64,000 nt of DNA. Source: Streptomyces sp. Je 1-369 (GTDB lineage: Bacteria > Actinomycetota > Actinomycetes > Streptomycetales > Streptomycetaceae). The notes beneath the pieces are model-generated. The model was not told the DNA's origin. It was given only the letters and a program-made list of their open reading frames with translations, and made no database searches. Position 1 is the first letter of the stretch, and each line of letters begins with the position of its first letter. The DNA is taken from contig NZ_CP101750.1 of the NCBI RefSeq assembly GCF_026810505.1, positions 5,079,501 to 5,143,500 of the forward strand, given 5' to 3'. The translations under genes and the position numbers were made by a program. Below, piece by piece: positions 52,746-61,268 of this stretch.

Positions 52746-53343
52746 CATGCCCCTCCGTACCGAATGGGACACCCCTCCCACCGACTACACGATCTTCGTT
52801 CCGGCCGGGTGGTTCCAGCTGCACCTCGACCCCGACGAGCGTGACCGCGGTATCGCCGCACTTGCCGACCGCCAGTTCGAAGGCATCGACAACGCGCCCG
52901 TTCTCAAAGAACGCCTCATGCGGGATCTGCAGAAGCAAGCGAAGGCCGCCCACCGCGAGGGCGGTGTCGAGCTGTACATCTCGCTGCTGACCGTCGAGGG
53001 TCTCCCGCTGGCCTCCTCACTGCTCGTGAGCCTGCTCCCGGACGGCTGGCCCGGCTGCGGCACGGCGCACGACCTGGCCCGCAGACTCACGGAGACGGGG
53101 CGTCCCGCCGAGGTGCGGAAGCTGGACGCCGCGGGCGACGCCGTACGGACGGAGAAGACCGAAGCGGCCGACCCCGAACGCCAGATGGGCAACACGCTCG
53201 CGACGACCACGGTGACGTATCACGTCCCGGTCCCCGCGAGCAGCCAGTGGCTGAACCTCACGTTTTCCACTCCCATGGAGGGCCTGGCGCAGCAGATGGT
53301 GGAACTGTTCGACACCGTGGCGGGAACGCTGCACTGGGAGTAG
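52735..53343 (+). CDS. Unknown T7SS-linked protein, family B (1)
   Basis: 202 residues, no signal peptide. TDYTIFVPAGWFQLHLDPDERDRGIAALADRQFEGI, then LMRDLQKQAKAAHREGGVELYISL, LASSLLVSLLP and the end MEGLAQQMVELFDTVAGTLHW. It aligns with the protein at 56781 (TGYRVLLPSEWAQIPL, RGKGLDLYLPV, FDAVMANFRW). GTG at 52735 overlaps the previous stop (GTGAGCTCTGA); ATG at 52747 is the alternative. Function unknown; it may be an export partner or T7SS-linked chaperone. Confidence 0.75.
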   Translation: MSSDMPLRTEWDTPPTDYTIFVPAGWFQLHLDPDERDRGIAALADRQFEGIDNAPVLKERLMRDLQKQAKAAHREGGVELYISLLTVEGLPLASSLLVSLLPDGWPGCGTAHDLARRLTETGRPAEVRKLDAAGDAVRTEKTEAADPERQMGNTLATTTVTYHVPVPASSQWLNLTFSTPMEGLAQQMVELFDTVAGTLHWE

Positions 53344-53403
53344 GCCGCCGCACCAGGACCGGCGCGGTGCGAGTGGGGCGGGTCACCGGCAGGCCGCCGC
53401 CCC

Positions 53404-54501
53404 TCAGCGGTTGATCGACTGGATCTCCTCCACCGTGACGTCCTGGACCGCCTCGATCTTGCCGTCAGGCATCGGCTCCGCCGCACCCTGGCCCGTGCCC
53501 GTCCAGCTGATCTCCCAGGTGAGGGAGGCCTTGAGCGGGAACGTGGAACCGGCGGACGAGCGGCCGTAGACGATGCCGCAGGGCGGTGTCTCCTTGGACT
53601 TGCCCTTCGCGTACGGCTCGCCGATCGTGTCGCCGACGATGGGGCACTCACCGTTCGCGGGGAGCGTGGTCGCGTCCGCCGTACCGGGGTCGAGCGTCAG
53701 CGACTTGGGCTTCGCGGTCGTCGTCGCCTCGAGGTGGAAGCCGGGGATGTCGATCTCCGCCGTCGCCTTCACCTCGTCGAAGGCCGCCTTGTCGAGCCAG
53801 GCCCACGTCGGCAGCTTCACCTTGGCCGTGCCGTCGGGGGCGAGGGTGACCTTGGTCTTCGGCAGTTCCATGTGCTGGTAGGCGAGCGCCGCGAGGATCT
53901 CCGGGCTGATGGCTTCCTCGTGCTGGGGCGGCGGTGCCTCGCCGTTCTCGACCCAGAAGGGGATGTCACTGCACGAGGTCCGCTTGAGGTAGTCCGGCTC
54001 GTCGGGGTTCTCGAACGCCGCCCAGAACATCCCGTCGCCGTCCTTGTCGACGTTGTAGTCCTTGTAGCCGGGGGTGTCCGTCCAGCCGTAGTCGTCCTCG
54101 TAATGGCGCTGCAACTCGTTGATCGCCGCGCCCGCGTGCCCGGCCATCCCGGGTGCGCTCGTGGCGTCCTCGAGCTCCTTGGACATCTTCTTCTTGAATT
54201 CCTTGGCGCCGTACTTCGGGGCGTACCAGCAGGGCGGGGGCGTCCAGTTGACGTCGGAGGACGTCACGTTGCCGCTGCCGCCGCCCTTGGTCACGGAGCC
54301 GGAGTACGTGACTTTCGCGGCGGCGTAGATGCCGTTGCCGGACTTGTCGCTGCCGCCCTGCTGTTCGGTGCTTCCGCCGTCGCCGTTGCTGCTGGGCTCC
54401 GCGGCGTACGCCGGTGCTGCGAGGGCTGATGCTCCGACGGCGAGTGCCAGGGCCGCCACGCCGGTACCGAGCGTCGTGAGCCGTGATCTGTTCACTGGCA
54501 T
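53404..54501 (-). CDS. Secreted protein of unknown function in T7SS locus
   Basis: 365 residues. Signal peptide SRLTTLGTGVAALALAVGASALAAPAYAA (cleavage about 33-34), a Gly/Ser linker, then PPPCWYAPKYGAKEF and a mature domain with scattered aromatic and acidic residues (DDYGWTDTPGYKDYNVDKDGDGMFWAAFENPD) and an Asp-rich DKDGDG that might bind calcium. Three further Cys (SCSDIP, ECPIVGD, PCGIVYG). No family recognised. ATG at 54501 overlaps the lipoprotein stop by 10 bp, so they form an operon. Perhaps a cell-wall partner of the secretion system. Confidence 0.75.
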   Translation of the reverse strand: MPVNRSRLTTLGTGVAALALAVGASALAAPAYAAEPSSNGDGGSTEQQGGSDKSGNGIYAAAKVTYSGSVTKGGGSGNVTSSDVNWTPPPCWYAPKYGAKEFKKKMSKELEDATSAPGMAGHAGAAINELQRHYEDDYGWTDTPGYKDYNVDKDGDGMFWAAFENPDEPDYLKRTSCSDIPFWVENGEAPPPQHEEAISPEILAALAYQHMELPKTKVTLAPDGTAKVKLPTWAWLDKAAFDEVKATAEIDIPGFHLEATTTAKPKSLTLDPGTADATTLPANGECPIVGDTIGEPYAKGKSKETPPCGIVYGRSSAGSTFPLKASLTWEISWTGTGQGAAEPMPDGKIEAVQDVTVEEIQSINR

Positions 54502-55166
54502 TGCTTGGCCTTCGTCTCGACGAACACCTTCGTTGCCTGCCACAGACCGTCACCTGTGGGGAACTTGACCATCACGATCTTGAAGTGGTCGTAGTCCTTG
54601 ATGCTGGGCTTGCTCTTCAGGACCTTTCCGGTCTTGACCTCTTTGCCGTAGAACTTGCTCGAGTCGACGCAGAAGGCGACCTCCACCGACTTGCCGTTCG
54701 GGGCGGACCGGGTGGTGGCCTGGTAGTGGCGCCGAGTCCCGGTGGCCGTCCAGCCGCCGTCGATCCGGCCGTCGATCTGCACCTTCGCGTAGTGCAGTCC
54801 GCCGCCGGTGGAGTACGCGGACACCGCCGCGTCCTTCGACGTGCGCTTGTCGACGCCCCGATAGATCGCCCGCATGAAGTTCGCCGCGTCATCCATCGCC
54901 GCCGCCTCGTTCTCGTCCTTCGGCTTGGCCCAGTCGAAGACCAGATTCATGCTCTTCGGCAGCGATACGTCGACGCCGTCCGGCTTGTCCGCGGCCGGGG
55001 CGTCCGACGGGGCCGCCGACTTCTTCGGCTTCGCCGGGCCTACGTCGGCTCCGGCGATCTTGTCCTTGTCCTTGGAGTCACCGTCGCCCCCGCCGCCGCA
55101 TGCCGTCAGGAGCAGGGCAGCGGTCGCGGCGAGCGCGGCGGTGACGGGCATGGTGCGGCGGTTCAC
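54492..55166 (-). CDS. Lipoprotein of unknown function
   Basis: 224 residues. Signal and lipobox AALAATAALLLTAC (lipidated Cys 23), then a flexible Gly/Asp/Lys-rich linker (24-70) and a domain MNLVFDWAKPKDENEAAAMDDAANFMRAIYRGVDKRTSKDAAVSAY with CVDSS and QCQ at the end. Anchored outside the membrane. GTG at 55166 with GGGAG; a longer open frame begins near 55277 without support. Its stop overlaps the next gene. Function unknown, likely part of this secretion/envelope module. Confidence 0.77.
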   Translation of the reverse strand: MNRRTMPVTAALAATAALLLTACGGGGDGDSKDKDKIAGADVGPAKPKKSAAPSDAPAADKPDGVDVSLPKSMNLVFDWAKPKDENEAAAMDDAANFMRAIYRGVDKRTSKDAAVSAYSTGGGLHYAKVQIDGRIDGGWTATGTRRHYQATTRSAPNGKSVEVAFCVDSSKFYGKEVKTGKVLKSKPSIKDYDHFKIVMVKFPTGDGLWQATKVFVETKAKQCQ

Positions 55167-55434
55167 GGTCGGCTCCCGGTGAGGCGAGGGTGGGGTGACG
55201 GGTGTCTTCGGCGTGCCGACGTTAACCATGGGGTTCCGGGTTCCGCCAGGGTTGAAAGTGCGGTGATAGCGGGGCAAGTCGCCTGATACCCACGGACTGT
55301 CACCGTGTCGTGACGCGGGGGTTCGGGAGTGCGATCTTCCGCTCGGGCGCGATGGTAGTTTCCTCTACAGCCATGTAGTAGATGTCGTAGGTGTCATAGG
55401 GGTGGGCATCCAGCGCGCACGCACGGGGGTTCAA
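55167..55434. other. Divergent intergenic region
   Basis: 268 bp between the lipoprotein and the small ORF. It contains TCCTCTACAGCCATGTAGTAGA, a partly self-complementary AT-richer stretch near 55361-55382 that could be promoter DNA. I see no coding signal or strong hairpin. Confidence 0.4.
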
Positions 55435-55554
55435 GTGGCCGGTTCCGATGAGGTCGACGACAAGCTCGTCGAGCAGATCGAGGAGATCGGCGGCTGGGTC
55501 GAGTCGACGCGGAAGACCTTCGAGAAGGCCGATCTCGACTGGAGTCGCCCGTGA
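55435..55554 (+). CDS. Small ORF, possible WXG-like or leader peptide
   Basis: 39 codons from GTG 55435: AGSDEVDDKLVEQIEEIGGW, VESTRKTFEKADLDWSRP, stop TGA overlapping the next GTG (GTGA). Helical, acidic, with a Trp preceded by Gly-Gly; it may be a shortened WXG-like protein. GTG at 55402 would give 50 residues. Overlap with the next gene supports translation, but its size makes it uncertain. Confidence 0.45.
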   Translation: MAGSDEVDDKLVEQIEEIGGWVESTRKTFEKADLDWSRP

Positions 55555-56153
55555 GCTGGCCACATGTGGACTACGACACCGACCTGTGGATGCAGATCCC
55601 GCACTCCTGGGAGGGCACGCCGTGGAAGGGCCCCAAGGAGTGGGGCCGTGATCTGTCCGAGGCGTGGTGGGGTGACAGCGGCCTGGAGCCGACCCGCAAG
55701 GACGTCAAGCTCCTGGCCGCGACGCTGCGCTCCTGCGCGGAGCGATTCCCCTTGAGCCACCCCGAGTTCGACGTCTACCTCCATCTGCCCGACCCGCGCC
55801 TGATGCCGCTGCCGGTGTACGTCGCCTCGATCGAGGCGGACGGTGACCGGGACGCGAGCCTGCGTGCCCTGGTCACCACGGACGACCCGGCCCTCGTGGA
55901 GAAGCCGATCGTGGAGGACTTCACCACGGAGTCGCTCGGCACGGGCCTGCGCTCCCTGCGCTACACGCAGCTGACGGAGGCGGACGCCGGCACGCTCGTC
56001 GCGGGCGTGCGGTACGCCTGGCGCCACGAGGCGACCGATTGCGATGTCGTGGTCATCGTGTCCGCCCCCGATCCGCGACGGGTGCTGGGCGCGATGGACG
56101 ACCTCGACGACTTCGTACGGCGCATCGGCATGCCGGGGCCGCCCGCCTCGTGA
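55551..56153 (+). CDS. Unknown T7SS-linked protein, family C (1)
   Basis: 200 residues, soluble. SWPHVDYDTDLWMQIPHSWEG, LEPTRKDVKLLAATLRSCAERFPLSHPEFDVYLHLPD, LVAGVRYAWRHEATDCDVVVIVSAPDPRRVLGAMDDLDDFVRRI (in parts). It aligns with the protein at 56167 over the same blocks. Start GTG 55551, coupled to the small ORF. Together with families A and B, it may act on export of the large DWQPL proteins, but no function is known. Ends 13 bp before the convergent paralogue. Confidence 0.75.
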   Translation: MSWPHVDYDTDLWMQIPHSWEGTPWKGPKEWGRDLSEAWWGDSGLEPTRKDVKLLAATLRSCAERFPLSHPEFDVYLHLPDPRLMPLPVYVASIEADGDRDASLRALVTTDDPALVEKPIVEDFTTESLGTGLRSLRYTQLTEADAGTLVAGVRYAWRHEATDCDVVVIVSAPDPRRVLGAMDDLDDFVRRIGMPGPPAS

Positions 56154-56166
56154 GCGGGGCAGGCTC

Positions 56167-56784
56167 TCAGGGAGCCCACACGCTCAGGGACCGCGCCAGG
56201 TTCTCCAGGTCCTCCGCCGCCCGCATGACGTGCGCGATGTCCTCGGAAGCCGTCCAGATGACGACGTCCGCACCGTGCTCATCGACCTGCCACGCGTAGC
56301 GCACGCAGGCCAGCAGGTGCGGGGAGCCCTCCTGCGGTACGTAGCGGAAGGTGGTCATGCCCTTGCCGAGCCGGTCGGACTTGATCGTCTTCACGACCGG
56401 CGGTTCGACGGCGCTCCTGTCGTCCGCCTCGGTGAGGGCGCGGAGCGTCTCCTCGCGCGGTCCCGTGGCCGGGCCGAGCGCCGCGCAGACGGGGAGCGGG
56501 ACGTCGGCCGGGTGGTCGAGGTGGAGGAAGAGCCAGTGGTCCGAGCCGGGCGGGGCGAGGGCCTCGGCGGTGCGTTGCAGGGTGCCTGCGACGAAGTCGA
56601 CGCCGTTGGGGCCGGGGTCGAGGTCGCTGTCCGTCCACAGGTCCTCGGCGACTTCCCGGGCCCATACGCCGATGTCGTCCCACTCGGGGAAGGGGGCCGC
56701 CCGCCCGGCACGGGGCGGGACCATCACCCACGCGTCGTCGTCGACGTCCTCGATGTCGAGGATCGGCCAGAACAGTTCACTCAT
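56167..56784 (-). CDS. Unknown T7SS-linked protein, family C (2)
   Basis: 205 residues, paralogous to 55551: LFWPILDIEDVDDDAWVMVPP, VWAREVAEDLWTDSDLDPGPNGVDFVAGTLQRTAEAL, HWLFLHLDHPADVPLPVCAALG, LLACVRYAWQVDEHGADVVIWTASEDIAHVMRAAEDLENLARSL. ATG at 56784 overlaps the stop of 56781 gene as ATGA. The two copies point at each other and meet at their stops, as expected of an inverted duplicate. Function unknown. Confidence 0.76.
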   Translation of the reverse strand: MSELFWPILDIEDVDDDAWVMVPPRAGRAAPFPEWDDIGVWAREVAEDLWTDSDLDPGPNGVDFVAGTLQRTAEALAPPGSDHWLFLHLDHPADVPLPVCAALGPATGPREETLRALTEADDRSAVEPPVVKTIKSDRLGKGMTTFRYVPQEGSPHLLACVRYAWQVDEHGADVVIWTASEDIAHVMRAAEDLENLARSLSVWAP

Positions 56785-57509
56785 GGTCGGCTCCAGCGGA
56801 AGTTGGCCATCACCGCGTCGAACCACTCGACGAGCGCTTCGGCCAGCTCGTCCCGCGGGTCTCCGCCCCCGACGGTCGAGAACGCGGCGACGAACCAGCG
56901 GTCCGGGTCGGCGGGCACGGACAGGATGTACTCGACGCGCCGCGACGCGAGCTCGGCGCCCTTGTCCGGCGCGGCGTCGGCGATGTGCTCGCGCCGTACC
57001 GCCAGCGCGCCGTCGATCTCGCCCGAGCTCAGGTCGGCGTCCGCCACACCGTCCCGACCGTCCCGCGACAGCAACTGCACGGCCACCTCGGTCGGTTCGG
57101 ACGTGGATGGCGGCTGTCCGGGACGCCGGGGCACGACCGCTTCGGAGACGAGGATCGAGGCCCCGACGTTGAAGTCGCCCATGGGCTTCACCGGCAGGTA
57201 GAGGTCCAGGCCCTTGCCGCGCTGGGCCTCGGCGACGGACGCGCGGAAGCGGCGCTCCAGCTCGCGCTTGTACGGGGTGATCTTGTCCCGCGGGGCGTCG
57301 GCGGGGATACGGGCGTACGCCTCGTCCAGGATGCGGCGAACGGCGTCCTCCGTGCCGTGGCGCAGCGGGATCTGGGCCCACTCGGAGGGCAGCAGGACGC
57401 GGTAGCCGGTGGGCGGCAGCTCGACGGCCGACTCGGCGGAGTCGACGGGCTCGGCGTAGTCGGCAGGCTCGGCGGAGGGGCCGTCCGGTATGGGGTGGTC
57501 AGCGGGCAC
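56781..57509 (-). CDS. Unknown T7SS-linked protein, family B (2)
   Basis: 242 residues, paralogous to 52735. Acidic N-terminal leader (1-35: ADYAEPVDSAESAVE), then TGYRVLLPSEWAQIPLRHGTEDAVRRILDEAYARI, RRFRASVAEAQRGKGLDLYLPV and the end DELAEALVEWFDAVMANFRWSRP. No signal peptide. GTG at 57509 is preferred: AAGGA lies 8 nt before it and it overlaps the previous stop by 11 bp. Function unknown, same proposal as for 52735. Confidence 0.76.
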   Translation of the reverse strand: MPADHPIPDGPSAEPADYAEPVDSAESAVELPPTGYRVLLPSEWAQIPLRHGTEDAVRRILDEAYARIPADAPRDKITPYKRELERRFRASVAEAQRGKGLDLYLPVKPMGDFNVGASILVSEAVVPRRPGQPPSTSEPTEVAVQLLSRDGRDGVADADLSSGEIDGALAVRREHIADAAPDKGAELASRRVEYILSVPADPDRWFVAAFSTVGGGDPRDELAEALVEWFDAVMANFRWSRP

Positions 57510-57939
57510 TTGGCTGTTCCTTGCGGTTGAGGTGCCACATCCCGGCGAAACCGGCGAGGGAGGCGGCGACGGCGATCCAGTGCACCAGGACGTTCTGGCC
57601 GAGCGCGAAGGCCAGGGCGTAGAGGAAGTAGAGGGCGAGCGCGATGCGCAGGAGCGAGCGCTCGCCCTCCAGCCGCCGCCAGTCCTTGGGGGCACGTGCC
57701 AGCCAGATCAGCAGGCCGGGGGTGAGCGAGCACAGCGCCCATTCCCACGTCGGCGACGGCAGCAGTTCCTCGTCGAAGAAGTCCTTGGTGGCGGGGGTGG
57801 CGAACATGCGGAGCAGGGCCAGTACGAAGATCCACCGGAAGGCGGCGACGCCGATGTTCAAGCGCCGGTCCCGAGCCGCTTGGGCCTCCCGGCGGGCCTC
57901 CCGGAGCTCCCGCGCCTCACGCGGCTCGTGCGTCACCAT
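57499..57939 (-). CDS. Membrane protein of T7SS module 2
   Basis: 146 residues. A basic, coiled N terminus (EPREARELREARREAQAARDRR), then four hydrophobic segments: NIGVAAFRWIFVLALLRMF, WALCSLTPGLLIWLA, LLRIALALYFLYALAFALG and WIAVAASLAGFAGMW. The N terminus should be cytoplasmic. No family recognised. ATG at 57939 overlaps the upstream stop (ATGGTGA). It may anchor the module or the large protein to the membrane. Confidence 0.78.
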   Translation of the reverse strand: MVTHEPREARELREARREAQAARDRRLNIGVAAFRWIFVLALLRMFATPATKDFFDEELLPSPTWEWALCSLTPGLLIWLARAPKDWRRLEGERSLLRIALALYFLYALAFALGQNVLVHWIAVAASLAGFAGMWHLNRKEQPSAR

Positions 57940-59288
57940 CGCGACGTCCCCGGCACCGGCGTGGTCATCCGGTCCTTCATCCTGCTGTACTCGCCGTCCG
58001 ACACCGCGTCGCCGCTCTTGTCCGCGGCGTCGAGTCCGGTGCCGACCGCCCAGGACCCCCGGAGCGCGTCCTTCTGGCGCGCGGCCTCGCGGGCGTTGTC
58101 CGCCAGTTTGGTGTTGTCCGGGTAGGCGTCACGCCACTTGTTGATGTCCTTCATTTGCTTGCCGAGCTTGGCGTCGCCGAGAACACCGGCCTTTTCCTGC
58201 GCGGTGATCTGCGGCATCTCGGCGTCGCGCACCTCGTCGCCCGCCTTCTTGCCGGTCGCGCGGTTCTTCTGCTCCATCTTCAGGCGGCGGGCGCGGTTTC
58301 TCTGGCGGTCGCCGCCCGACCGGCCGCCGCCCTTCTTCTCGCCCTTGGCCGCGTTCTTCATGGCGTTCTTACGGGTCGCCGCCGCACCGGACTCGGCGCC
58401 TTCCTTGGCCACTCCCGCCGCCGTTTTGCGGGAGCTCTGCTGCAGCATCTTGATGGCCTTGGCGGCCTTCACGCCGTTGCGCGCCATTTTGAGCGCGCCG
58501 ATGTCCATGACGACGTCGAACCACGATCCGTTGCCTGTCGCCGCCTGTACCAGGTGGGCGAGGGCGACGACGGCGGTGAGTGCGAGGGCGACGACACCGA
58601 GGATCGGGAAGAACATGGCGGCGATGCCCACGATCGTGGCCGCCCAGCTCAGAATGTCCGCCCAGTCACCGATCCAGTCGGCGTCGCCGACCCAGGCCTT
58701 GAAGTCGTTCCACCAACTGTCTTCCATGTCGTCGTCGATGGACTTGCGGATCTTGCCGGCGTAATGGCTCGCGCGCTCGTCGTAGTCCCCGGCCGCGGTG
58801 TTGAGGCGGCCGCGGGCGTTCGACAGGTCTTCCTTGGCCTTCTTCAGGGCGGGATCCTCCGTGTCGGAGTCCTTGTCGCCCTTCTTGTCCTTCTCGTCGC
58901 CGTCCTTGGCCTTCTTGTCGGAATCCGGTTTGTTCTCGTGGGTGTCGATGATGCGCTGGGCGTCCTTGGCGTCGTCGAGTGCCTTGTCCGCCCGCTTCTG
59001 GAACCCTTCGAGATCATCGGCCCAGCCGGAAAGGTGGCCCTTCACCTCGCGATAGCGGTCCTCGGCCTCGTCGAGCTTGCGGCCCAGGGCGCGGGAGTCC
59101 TCACCGAGCTTCTCCGCGTACTTTCCCTTGAGGTTGTCCGCGTCGGCCATCGCATTGAGCGCCTCTGCCTGCGTACGCAGATACTCGGCGATCTTCTTCA
59201 TGTGCTTGACCTGCTCGCGCACCGCGACGGGATCGCCCGGTACGGGATCGCTCTCGCGCAGTGGTTGCCAGTCCTTGGGCCGTGCCAT
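57933..59288 (-). CDS. Large T7SS-associated protein with DWQPL N-terminal domain (2)
   Basis: 451 residues, paralogue of 50677. N terminus ARPKDWQPLRESDPVPGDPVAVREQVKHMKKIAEYL; long helical region with an Asp/Lys-rich stretch KKAKDGDEKDKKGDKDSDTED (about 120-150, partly shown); hydrophobic block about 212-255 (WADILSWAATIVGIAAMFFPILGVVALALTAVVALAH); Lys/Ala-rich basic tail to 451 (KGEKKGGGRSGGDRQRNRARRLKMEQ). No catalytic motif seen. Probably the module 2 secreted or membrane-associated substrate. ATG at 59288 with GGGGAGAAGGAA. Confidence 0.79.
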   Translation of the reverse strand: MARPKDWQPLRESDPVPGDPVAVREQVKHMKKIAEYLRTQAEALNAMADADNLKGKYAEKLGEDSRALGRKLDEAEDRYREVKGHLSGWADDLEGFQKRADKALDDAKDAQRIIDTHENKPDSDKKAKDGDEKDKKGDKDSDTEDPALKKAKEDLSNARGRLNTAAGDYDERASHYAGKIRKSIDDDMEDSWWNDFKAWVGDADWIGDWADILSWAATIVGIAAMFFPILGVVALALTAVVALAHLVQAATGNGSWFDVVMDIGALKMARNGVKAAKAIKMLQQSSRKTAAGVAKEGAESGAAATRKNAMKNAAKGEKKGGGRSGGDRQRNRARRLKMEQKNRATGKKAGDEVRDAEMPQITAQEKAGVLGDAKLGKQMKDINKWRDAYPDNTKLADNAREAARQKDALRGSWAVGTGLDAADKSGDAVSDGEYSRMKDRMTTPVPGTSRW

Positions 59289-59347
59289 TTCCTTCTCCCC
59301 CGAATGAACCTGAATGCTCGTGATTCCGACCGTGCTGAGCGGCTGCC

Positions 59348-59641
59348 CTACTTCTCCTTCTTGCCCTTCTTCGACAACTGGTCCTCGAGCTTCTGAAACG
59401 CGTCCCGCGTGTTCTCGACCATCTTCCCGACCTCGTCGAGGGATTCGAGAAGTCGTTTGCGGTTCTTGTCCCAGTTGTCCACGAAGTCGCCCATCGCGTC
59501 CTTGATGTCGGACGCACCGACCGCGGTCTTGATGTCGTCCTTCCATTCACCGAGATTCCGGAACTCTTTCTCGATGGCGCTCAGTTGACTCGCCGACTTG
59601 TTGAGCAGCTGGAAGTCGACGACCAAGTCCGATCCGGACAT
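59348..59641 (-). CDS. WXG100-like protein (3) with GDFVDNWDK motif
   Basis: 97 residues. DLVVDFQLLNKSASQLSAIEKEFRNLGEW, AMGDFVDNWDKNRKRLLESLDEVGKMVENTRDAF, basic end KKGKKEK. Same central motif as 50372 (GDFVDNWDKHREEL), so the two are paralogues in separate modules. Helical hairpin. ATG at 59641 with GGGGAGAC. First gene of the module 2 operon; 59 bp before the large protein. Confidence 0.82.
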   Translation of the reverse strand: MSGSDLVVDFQLLNKSASQLSAIEKEFRNLGEWKDDIKTAVGASDIKDAMGDFVDNWDKNRKRLLESLDEVGKMVENTRDAFQKLEDQLSKKGKKEK

Positions 59642-59804
59642 GTCTCCCCGTTCTCGCCGTGCTTGCCGGTTTTGTACGTGCATCCGGCCCCGTTGGCGCA
59701 ATCCCTACGCTACCTATTCGGTGCGTCGCCTTGCGCGGGCACTACTTTGCCATGATCGTCATGCTTCGGCGGCTGCCGTTATGTGGATGTCCTGGGGAAG
59801 GGCC

Positions 59805-61268
59805 CTACCCCCGGGAAGACCCCCGCCCCCGCGAGAAGTCCCCCCGCCCCACCCGCCGCGCAAGCCCGTCCTCCGCGTCGGGGCCGCCGCCGTCGATGAG
59901 TGAGCCGTAACCCGTCGCCGCCCACACGCTCTTGGACGCGTCCACCTCGAAGTAGGGGAGCGGGGTGCCGCCGGGTCCCGAACCCGCCGATGTTCCGGTG
60001 TTCGTACCCGTACCCGTACCCGTATCCGTGAGGACTTCCGGAGCGCGGCGGTCGCGGACCGCGTGGGCGCAGTCGGTGCAGGCGGAGACCCGGAGCTGTT
60101 CGCGGTGGCCCAGGGGGCGCCAGGAGAGGGTGCGGACGGCGCGGCCGTGCAGGGGGTTGAAGAAGCAGAGGGGGAGCGGGTCCGGGGTGCCGGCGAGGGC
60201 GTCGCGTCCCTCCATGACCAGGGCGAGGACCCCGGCCAGGTCGGGCAGTCCGCGTGCGGAGTCGAGGACGGTACCGGCGGCGTCGTACGCGTCGAGGGCC
60301 CGCTGGAGGCCCGGCGTCGCCCCGGTGTCCGCCGCCCGCGCCGCCTCGCCGAGCGCGAGGACCTCCGCCTCCGCGCGTCGGCGCAGCTCGGCCTCGTCCG
60401 CGGCGCGTGCTGCCGCGAAGACCGCGCGGGGGAAGGCGAAGGGGGCGTCGGCCTGCCCGGTGCGGCGGCGGTGTGCGGAACGTACGAGGAAGGCCGCGAG
60501 GAGGGCGAGGGCGAGCGTCGGTACCGCGAGGGCTGCGATGAGGGGCCAGGGGAGACCGCCGTCCCGGCCGTCATCGGAGTCGTTGGAGTCGCCGTCCTTG
60601 GAGGTCTCCGGCTCGCGGTTCCGGGCCAGGTCCTCGTGCAGCTTCTTCGACTGCTTCTCGTACTCCGCCCTGCCGTTGCCCCGCTCGATCACCGTGACGG
60701 TCTCGGCGGTCAGGTCCGCGAGGCCCGCGTCGTCCAGTTCGTCCATGAGGTCGACCGCGTTCGCGGCGTCCTCGGCCTGGTGCGCCTCGCCGGGCCACTC
60801 GTGGCCGCGGATCGAGTCGTGGAACTCGCCGTCGGTGGTGAGGAGGATGAGGTCGCCGTCCGCCTTCGGGCTGCGGTCCCCGAGGCGGTCGCGTACGACG
60901 CCCGCGAGTGTGTCCGCGTCGCCGTTGTACGCATCGCCCTTGGTCAGCGGTACGAGGACGACCTTGATGGGCAGGCCGGTGGCTTCGATCCGCCGGACGA
61001 GTTCCTTCTGCCGGGCGGGCGGTACGGCGGACGCGGCGTAGGAAGGGTCGACGTACACGGGGGATTCGGCCAGTGCCTTCGCGATCTTCTCGCCGGGACC
61101 GGGGCCGGGACCGGGGCCGGGGCCGGAGGGAGTCGCTTGCGCGGGCGCGGTGGACGTCAGGAGGACCGCGGGAGCCAGGACGGTGGCGGCGATCAGCGCG
61201 GCGAGGGATGCCGCCACCGGCCGCCGACGGGCGATCGGCGTGGTCGGAGGGTTCGGGTCACTGGACAC
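59805..61268 (-). CDS. Exported TPM-like membrane protein with NPLHG/CxxC C-terminal domain (2)
   Basis: 487 residues. Signal peptide VAASLAALIAATVLAPAVLLTSTAPAQA, Gly-Pro repeats, a TPM-like domain (about 60-200; SPVYVDPSYAASAVPPARQKELVRRIEATGLPIKVVLVPL), one helix (about 240-262, LPWPLIAALAVPTLALALLAAFLV), then a cytoplasmic region with CFFNPLHGRAVRTLSWRPLGHREQLRVSACTDC in parts: a Cys, NPLHG and CxxC. It has a near copy at 61258. GTG at 61268 overlaps the upstream stop by 11 bp. TPM domains occur in envelope maintenance proteins; here the job is unknown. C-terminal residues contain a T-G repeat. Confidence 0.78.
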   Translation of the reverse strand: MSSDPNPPTTPIARRRPVAASLAALIAATVLAPAVLLTSTAPAQATPSGPGPGPGPGPGEKIAKALAESPVYVDPSYAASAVPPARQKELVRRIEATGLPIKVVLVPLTKGDAYNGDADTLAGVVRDRLGDRSPKADGDLILLTTDGEFHDSIRGHEWPGEAHQAEDAANAVDLMDELDDAGLADLTAETVTVIERGNGRAEYEKQSKKLHEDLARNREPETSKDGDSNDSDDGRDGGLPWPLIAALAVPTLALALLAAFLVRSAHRRRTGQADAPFAFPRAVFAAARAADEAELRRRAEAEVLALGEAARAADTGATPGLQRALDAYDAAGTVLDSARGLPDLAGVLALVMEGRDALAGTPDPLPLCFFNPLHGRAVRTLSWRPLGHREQLRVSACTDCAHAVRDRRAPEVLTDTGTGTGTNTGTSAGSGPGGTPLPYFEVDASKSVWAATGYGSLIDGGGPDAEDGLARRVGRGDFSRGRGSSRG

